NCBI GenBank assembly: GCA_002297815.1
Contig: DBKH01000049.1
Location: 37,582-49,806 of the forward strand
Source: Bacteroidales bacterium UBA755
GTDB taxonomy: Bacteria > Bacteroidota > Bacteroidia > Bacteroidales > UBA932
Direction: 5' to 3'
DNA length: 12,225 nt
Positions 7,294 to 12,225 of the stretch are shown in pieces. Position 1 is the first letter of the stretch, and each line of letters opens with the position of its first letter. The translations under genes were made by a program, and so were the position numbers. The notes below the pieces were generated by a model, which saw nothing but the letters and a program-made list of their open reading frames with translations, did no database searches and was not told where the DNA came from.

Positions 7294-7327
7294 TTTGAAG
7301 AAAAATCAGAAAGGGTTGCTATTTTTG
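7294..7327 (+). promoter_or_regulatory. Bacteroidota-type promoter for tamL (near-leaderless mRNA)
   Basis: A -33 TTTG (7294-7297) and a perfect -7 box TATTTTTG (7320-7327) are separated by 22 bp. Transcription should start 4-8 bases after the -7 box, at about 7331-7335. That is at or just before the ATG at 7334, so the message would have almost no leader. The CAATTTTG at 7290-7297 supplies both this -33 box and the candidate -33 box of the divergent decarboxylase promoter. Confidence 0.6.
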
Positions 7328-7333
7328 TAGAAT

Positions 7334-9547
7334 ATGATGGTAAAATCCTTGTTTTTCCGTTTGGTTCCGGCCTTTTTGACCGTACTGTTCCTTGGGCTCT
7401 CGTGCAGCACGACACGGGTTCTAGAGAGCGGTCAGTACCGCCTTGCCGCCAACAAGGTGAATGTAAAAGGTGACGACAGGTTCAATGCCAAAGAAATCGA
7501 ATCCTACATCAAGCAAAAACCAAATTCCTACATCATTTTCGGATGGAATCCGTTCCTGATTCTTTACAACTGGTCCGGTAAGGATGCGGATAAAGCCGTA
7601 AACAAATTAATAAGAAAGTTGGGAACCTCTCCTGTGGTCTATCAACCGTCCCAAGTAGAGTCTTCTATCGAGAACATCAAAAGGCACTTGGAGTACATGG
7701 GGTACTATGGCTCCGAAGTGACAAGTGATGTTCAGGTTAAGGGGAAAAAGGTTGACGTAACATATTCAGTGACATTGGGAAAGCGTTTCAGAATAGGCGA
7801 GATGGCATATTCATTGCCAGAAGGGGAGTTTAATGAGGATTTCCTTTCAGATACTTCCGACATTTCAATCAAATCTGGCGATTTTCTCTCCGAGGACGCT
7901 TTAGAAAAAGAGAGCGAGCGAGCGGCAGCCATGTTCCGAAGAAAAGGCTATTTCGGTTTCACAAAGAACTACTTCTCATTCGAAGCTGACACCCTTAATT
8001 CTTCTGACACTGCAAATCTGCTGATGATGGTAAAGGAATATACCAGGAACCAGACTCCTGAATATGCCCATCCTCACCGGAAGTATTCTTTCGGGAATGT
8101 GTCAATTTCTTACGACAACGACTTGAAATTCAACGAGAGAGTCTTGAAGAATATGTGCACCATACGTCCAGGAGACTTGTACGATGAAAGGGAAGTCAAC
8201 ACTACTTACTCAAGGTTCTCTGCCCTAAAGCTTTTCAGTGGAGTTAATGTAGCATTGAATCCGCGTGACTCAGGAATCGTTGATTGCGACATTAACCTCA
8301 CTAAATCTAGACTTCAAGGCTTCAAAGTCAATCTGGAAGGGTCAACAAACTCTACTGGGTTGATCGGAATCTCTCCTCAAGTCAGTTACTACCACAAGAA
8401 CATATTCCACGGTGGTCAGTGGCTTAATCTTGGATTCTTGGGTAATTTCCAGTTTAAGTACGACGACAAGAACGTAAAATCCAATGAATTCGGAGTGTCA
8501 GCAGGACTGAGTTTCCCGGAATTTCTAGGACTTCCTAATTCCATGTTCCACGGCCCGTCCGTACCTCGGACAGAAATTAACGCATCGTACAACTACCAAA
8601 GTAGGCCTGAGTACACCAGAAACATGATTTCAACGTCTTTTGGTTACTCTGGTTCCCTTCGCAACGGCAAGTTTTTCTATCAGTTCTATCCAATTCAAAC
8701 AAAGATAGTAAGGCTAACTGATCTCGACCCGAACTTCTACAAGACCTTGACTGGCAACCCATTTCTTCGTGATGCCTACCAGAACCACTTCGATGTCGGC
8801 TCCGGTCTTGTAGCTTACTACACCACAAGCACGGCATTGGTTCCTAAAGAGACTTACGAATATGTACGTCTCCAACTGGATGCCTCTGGAAACATACTAA
8901 GTCTTTTCAATGACTTAATGAAGTTCGATGAATATGGCTCCAGACTCATCTGGAACACCCCATATTCCCAATACATCAGGTCAGAAGTCACTCTGGGGAA
9001 AACATTTATCTTGGGTAACAACGGAGGCCATGCCATCGCCATGCGACTGCTAGGAGGATTGGGCTACGCCTACGGCAATTCCTCGACACTTCCTTTCGAA
9101 AAACAATTTTATAGTGGAGGAGCGAATAGTATGCGTGGCTGGCAGGCTCGTGCACTGGGCCCTGGCCGTGCGAAAACTGACTCAACTTTTGTGATTCCAA
9201 GTCAGACCGGTGACGTGAAACTGGAAGCTAATCTTGAGTACCGATTCCCGATGTTCTGGAAACTGTGCGGTGCTGTCTTTACGGATGTCGGTAACATCTG
9301 GACTCTGAAAGAAACTGACGGTGATGATGGTTCGCATACCCACTTTGTTCTAAAGGACCTTGCCAAAAGCCTGGCCGCCAACTGGGGTCTTGGCCTTCGT
9401 GTAGATCTTAACTTCCTGATTCTACGTCTTGACATGGGTATGAAAGTCTATGACCCATCCTTGGACACTGACCGTTGGCGAGCCCCGTCCAAATGGCTCA
9501 AAAAAGACGGCTACTCCGTCCATTTCGGTGTCGGATACCCATTCTAA
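7334..9547 (+). CDS. tamL: TamL: BamA/TamA-family outer-membrane lipoprotein
   Basis: The 737-residue protein begins with a lipoprotein signal: MMVK, a hydrophobic stretch to about residue 22, then GLSC with Cys24 as the lipidation site. The region from about 35 to 325 is POTRA-like and includes QKPNSYIIFGWNPFLILYN (61-79), a stretch I associate with TamL proteins. From about 330 the sequence becomes an alternating aromatic beta-barrel with the Omp85 loop-6 motif SMRGW (599-603), the strand motif DVGNIW (651-656), and a terminal phenylalanine (GVGYPF). TamL is the Bacteroidota counterpart of TamA. It sits in the outer membrane and is thought to help insert proteins or move lipids with a TamB-like partner. 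BamA proteins are usually longer and have a non-lipid signal, which argues against BamA. A second ATG follows the first directly (7337), and either could start. It is transcribed divergently from the decarboxylase. Confidence 0.9.
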   Translation: MMVKSLFFRLVPAFLTVLFLGLSCSTTRVLESGQYRLAANKVNVKGDDRFNAKEIESYIKQKPNSYIIFGWNPFLILYNWSGKDADKAVNKLIRKLGTSPVVYQPSQVESSIENIKRHLEYMGYYGSEVTSDVQVKGKKVDVTYSVTLGKRFRIGEMAYSLPEGEFNEDFLSDTSDISIKSGDFLSEDALEKESERAAAMFRRKGYFGFTKNYFSFEADTLNSSDTANLLMMVKEYTRNQTPEYAHPHRKYSFGNVSISYDNDLKFNERVLKNMCTIRPGDLYDEREVNTTYSRFSALKLFSGVNVALNPRDSGIVDCDINLTKSRLQGFKVNLEGSTNSTGLIGISPQVSYYHKNIFHGGQWLNLGFLGNFQFKYDDKNVKSNEFGVSAGLSFPEFLGLPNSMFHGPSVPRTEINASYNYQSRPEYTRNMISTSFGYSGSLRNGKFFYQFYPIQTKIVRLTDLDPNFYKTLTGNPFLRDAYQNHFDVGSGLVAYYTTSTALVPKETYEYVRLQLDASGNILSLFNDLMKFDEYGSRLIWNTPYSQYIRSEVTLGKTFILGNNGGHAIAMRLLGGLGYAYGNSSTLPFEKQFYSGGANSMRGWQARALGPGRAKTDSTFVIPSQTGDVKLEANLEYRFPMFWKLCGAVFTDVGNIWTLKETDGDDGSHTHFVLKDLAKSLAANWGLGLRVDLNFLILRLDMGMKVYDPSLDTDRWRAPSKWLKKDGYSVHFGVGYPF

Positions 9548-9572
9548 ACCGTCCGTCCAAACGTAAATTGAT

Positions 9573-9580
9573 TATCTTTG
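9573..9580 (+). promoter_or_regulatory. -7 box of promoter for the HGSNAT-like gene
   Basis: TATCTTTG is a perfect TAnnTTTG box, in the 75-bp gap after tamL. No TTTG is seen about 20 bp upstream, so the -33 element is weak or absent. Transcription would start near 9586, giving a leader of about 36 nt that ends in the A-rich CACAAATAAA before the ATG. No terminator is visible after tamL, so read-through is also possible. Confidence 0.55.
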
Positions 9581-9622
9581 CAGACTGCTTGAATTAATGA
9601 TAAGTTCACCATCACAAATAAA

Positions 9623-10822
9623 ATGGAAATGAATAATAGCCTGTTCGGAAAGCGCAACGGAGCCATCGACATGCTGCGCGGAATGACAATGTTTCTCATG
9701 GTAACAGTCAATGAATTTTGGACAGTTCACAAAGTGCCTCACTGGCTGTGTCACACTGACACGTTTGAAGATGGTATGGGGTTGTCCGACATAGTGTTCC
9801 CTATGTTTTTATTCGCCATGGGCATGTCGATTCCTTATGCTTTGGAACGACGTTTCTCAAAAGGCTTTTCAGGAGAGTCAACCCTCGGTCACATCCTCTC
9901 ACGCACATTAGCATTGATAGTCATGGGAGTGTTCACAGTGAATGCCGGAGGCAACTTCGCCCCGGTTCTAGGCTACGGCAAGGTTGCCTTCTGGATGCTG
10001 ATGATAACAGGCTTCTTTTTAGTCTGGAATAAGTATCCTGAAGGATTCAAGTACAAGAAAGTTCTCCGTTGGAGCGGTGTTATTTTGCTGTTGTTCCTGG
10101 CTGTAACTTTCAGAAGCGGTGATGGAGGGTATCTGCACGCTAGCTGGTGGGGAATCTTGGGACTCATCGGGTGGGCATATTTATTCTGTGCGATTGCCTA
10201 TCTGCTCTGCCGCAAGAAAATTTGGATCATTCCGCTGCTATGGGCAGGACTTGTGGTGCTGAATATGCTGACTACGGGATTGCGTGATGGTTCACAGCTT
10301 ATTGAAGGCGACAACATCATTGCCAATTTTGCGGATGCCCTGCATTTAAGCAATGGATCTAGCGCATTGATGGCTATGGGAGGCATGCTGCTCTCACTCT
10401 GTGATCTGCGTGTGCGCGAAAGTTCCGAAGGACGTCAGATCCTAATGGGCTGTAGCGCTGCCATCGCACTTTTCCTATCTGGACTTCTTGCCCACCAATG
10501 GTGGATCACATCGAAAAACATCGGCACCCTTCCATGGTGCCTCTACACCTCAGCACTGTCAGTGGCATTCTACACTCTGCTAAGGGTGCTAGAAAAGCAT
10601 GGACTGACGCATTGGTTCGCACCGTTCCGCCCTGCCGGAACTGCAACGCTATCTGTCTATATGATGCCTTATATCGGTCTGGCTCTGTGGGTTATCTTCT
10701 CACCGACTGTTCCGCAGTGGCTGAGCGGAGGAATCGGTGTACTGAAGTGCGCCATCTATTCGCTCGCATGCATTTGGCTCGCTGAACTCCTCGGCAAGAT
10801 AAACATCCGGCTGAAGATATAA
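9623..10822 (+). CDS. Polytopic membrane acetyltransferase-like protein (HGSNAT/DUF5009/YeiB type)
   Basis: The 399-residue protein is very hydrophobic, with about ten to eleven predicted membrane helices by eye. The N-terminal signature GAIDMLRGMTMFLMVTVNEF (13-32), then SDIVFPMFLFAMGMSIP (55-71), is typical of heparan-alpha-glucosaminide N-acetyltransferase relatives and DUF5009 proteins. These pass acetyl groups across a membrane from acetyl-CoA to amino sugars. His40 or His44, in the loop before SDIVFP, matches the place of the active-site histidine of that family. A later segment, GTLPWCLYTSALSVAFYTLL (301-320), matches the family's conserved (K)nLWTxS helix. The protein is likely in the inner membrane and may acetylate a cell-surface or periplasmic glycan; the actual substrate is unknown. 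An alternative start is the ATG at 9629. The gene ends 5 bp from the convergent methyltransferase gene. Confidence 0.78.
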   Translation: MEMNNSLFGKRNGAIDMLRGMTMFLMVTVNEFWTVHKVPHWLCHTDTFEDGMGLSDIVFPMFLFAMGMSIPYALERRFSKGFSGESTLGHILSRTLALIVMGVFTVNAGGNFAPVLGYGKVAFWMLMITGFFLVWNKYPEGFKYKKVLRWSGVILLLFLAVTFRSGDGGYLHASWWGILGLIGWAYLFCAIAYLLCRKKIWIIPLLWAGLVVLNMLTTGLRDGSQLIEGDNIIANFADALHLSNGSSALMAMGGMLLSLCDLRVRESSEGRQILMGCSAAIALFLSGLLAHQWWITSKNIGTLPWCLYTSALSVAFYTLLRVLEKHGLTHWFAPFRPAGTATLSVYMMPYIGLALWVIFSPTVPQWLSGGIGVLKCAIYSLACIWLAELLGKINIRLKI

Positions 10823-10827
10823 CAGGG

Positions 10828-12225
10828 TTATCTGAGTTTCAGTGCACAGACGTTCTCGACGTGCTGGGTGTGAGGGAACATATCAACCGGCTGGACAGCG
10901 GTGATCTCGTACTTCTCAGCGAAAAGGGCCAGATCACGAGCCTGTGAAGCCGGATTGCAGCTGACATAGACCATACGGGCAGGGGAGGCCTCAAGAATGA
11001 CCTTCGCGACATCCGGATGAATACCGGCACGAGGAGGATCCAGAATGATAACGTCAGGCTGACCGTGCTTCTTGATGAAATCTCGGCTCAAGACATCCTT
11101 CATGTCCCCAGCGAAGAACTCGCAATTCGTGATTCCGTTTCCGGCAGCATTCACCTTGGCGTCCTCGATAGCTTCAGGGACATATTCAATGCCAATCACT
11201 TTAGCCACCTTACTGGAAACGAACTGAGCGATAGTACCTGTGCCGGTGTAGAGGTCATAGACAATCTCATTGCCGGTCAACTCAGCGAAATCTCTAGCGA
11301 CTGAGTAAAGCTTGTACGCCTGTTCGGAATTAGTCTGGTAGAACGACTTCGGACCAATTCGGAAAGTCAGCCCCTCCATGGTCTCACGAATGGTCGGCTC
11401 TCCTTTGTAGAGAATACACTCCTGATCGCCAATTGAATCATTCAATTTATTGTTAATGATGTAGTATAGCGAAGTGATCTGAGGGAACGCTTCAGCAATA
11501 GCATCGAGCATTTTCTCCCTATCCTCACGGTTCTCGTAGAAGAAACACATGATCACCATCAGATCACCTGTGTCGGTGGTACGAATGAACATATTCCTGA
11601 CATAACCAACGTTCTGACGAATGTCGAAGAAGTCCAGACCATTATCGACAGCATATTTCTTTATGAAAAGCCGAATGTCGTTGGATGGATCTTTCTGGAG
11701 GTAACAGTGCTTGATGTCAAGAACCTTGTCGAAGAACTTGCCCACGTGGAATCCAAGCCCCATGCGGTCGTTCTCCGGTACGTTTTCGATGTCCTCGTCC
11801 TTCAGCAGCCATCTCTTTGACGAGAATGTGAACTCCAACTTGTTGCGATAGTACTGAATCTTGTCGGACGGGATTGTCGGACGGATCTCCGGCACGTTCA
11901 GATGGCCGATACGCACCAACTGGTCGTAAACCTGCTGTCGCTTTGCCTCAAGCTGCATCGGATAGGGGAGAGGCTGCCATTTGCACCCTCCGCAGACTCC
12001 GAAATGCTCGCAGAATGGCTCAAGACGGTCTTTTGAAGGGGTAACGATCCTCTCTATGAATCCCTCATAGTAATTCTTGCTCTTTTTTGTGACTCGGATG
12101 TCAACAACATCGCCAGGAACAGCGAACGGCACGAAGACCACAACTCCATTCCAATGTGTAAGTGCCTTGCCCTCAGCGGCACAAGCCTCGATAGTAATGT
12201 TCTCCAACAGGAGATCGACTCTTTT
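10828..12225 (-). CDS. rlmD: 23S rRNA (uracil-5)-methyltransferase RlmD (RumA) family, 5' partial
   Basis: Numbering from the first visible codon (12225), 465 residues are present. An N-terminal TRAM domain (about 7-60) is followed by an iron-sulfur cysteine set CEHFGVCGGC (Cys72, Cys78, Cys81) with Cys174 in HCYL. The methyltransferase domain shows FYQTN (295-299), the SAM loop DLYTGTG (324-330), DPPR (396-399), VSCNP with catalytic Cys423, and HVENV with the general base Glu457. These are the marks of RlmD/RumA/TrmA-type 5-methyluridine synthases that use an iron-sulfur cluster. A TTG at 12207 could serve as start, but the frame stays open to the window edge (KRVDLLLENIT). From memory, relatives have a charged N-terminus ahead of the LENIT-like stretch, so the true start is probably right of 12225. 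The exact uridine target (U1939 or U747 by the E. coli scheme) is not determinable. Confidence 0.92.
   Translation of the reverse strand, partial: KRVDLLLENITIEACAAEGKALTHWNGVVVFVPFAVPGDVVDIRVTKKSKNYYEGFIERIVTPSKDRLEPFCEHFGVCGGCKWQPLPYPMQLEAKRQQVYDQLVRIGHLNVPEIRPTIPSDKIQYYRNKLEFTFSSKRWLLKDEDIENVPENDRMGLGFHVGKFFDKVLDIKHCYLQKDPSNDIRLFIKKYAVDNGLDFFDIRQNVGYVRNMFIRTTDTGDLMVIMCFFYENREDREKMLDAIAEAFPQITSLYYIINNKLNDSIGDQECILYKGEPTIRETMEGLTFRIGPKSFYQTNSEQAYKLYSVARDFAELTGNEIVYDLYTGTGTIAQFVSSKVAKVIGIEYVPEAIEDAKVNAAGNGITNCEFFAGDMKDVLSRDFIKKHGQPDVIILDPPRAGIHPDVAKVILEASPARMVYVSCNPASQARDLALFAEKYEITAVQPVDMFPHTQHVENVCALKLR

Noticed and set aside
9548..9572. Terminator after tamL
   Set aside because: The gap contains no stem followed by a T-run, only a short CCGTCCGTCC duplication.

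Overview
The window looks like chromosomal DNA from a member of the Bacteroidales (Bacteroidota). Three things point there. The intergenic gaps carry the TAnnTTTG type of -7 box. There is an outer-membrane lipoprotein of the TamL type. The short arginine decarboxylase and the receiver/PPDK_N fusion protein are families I associate with this phylum. No transposase, integrase, CRISPR array, tRNA or rRNA is visible. Coding density is high, and no stretch over 300 bases lacks a gene.

Layout. Bases 1-429 (+) hold the 3' end of a phosphofructokinase-family gene. It is followed by a strong intrinsic terminator that lies inside the 3' end of the convergent alpha-amylase gene. A minus-strand block then runs from 7181 down to 452, in transcription order: arginine decarboxylase, SpoU/TrmH-type RNA methyltransferase (3 bp gap), a large two-receiver plus PPDK_N protein (83 bp gap), and a cytoplasmic GH13 alpha-amylase (2 bp gap). 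A 152 bp divergent promoter region (7182-7333) separates this block from tamL (7334-9547, +), an Omp85-superfamily outer-membrane lipoprotein whose mRNA appears nearly leaderless. A second TAnnTTTG promoter precedes a 399-residue polytopic membrane protein of the HGSNAT/DUF5009 type (9623-10822, +). The window closes with a convergent minus-strand RlmD-type rRNA uracil methyltransferase whose true start lies beyond the right edge.

How the genes fit together. The phosphofructokinase and amylase suggest central carbohydrate and storage-glucan metabolism. The tight coupling of the amylase to the receiver/PPDK_N protein suggests that this poorly understood protein acts in the same process. The remaining genes are housekeeping: polyamine synthesis, RNA modification, outer-membrane assembly and probably glycan acetylation. 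The least explained item is the 975-residue protein with a PEP-synthase-type ATP-binding domain but no recognisable phospho-histidine or PEP-binding domain. Also notable is a palindromic REP-like element read as part of the amylase C-terminal domain.
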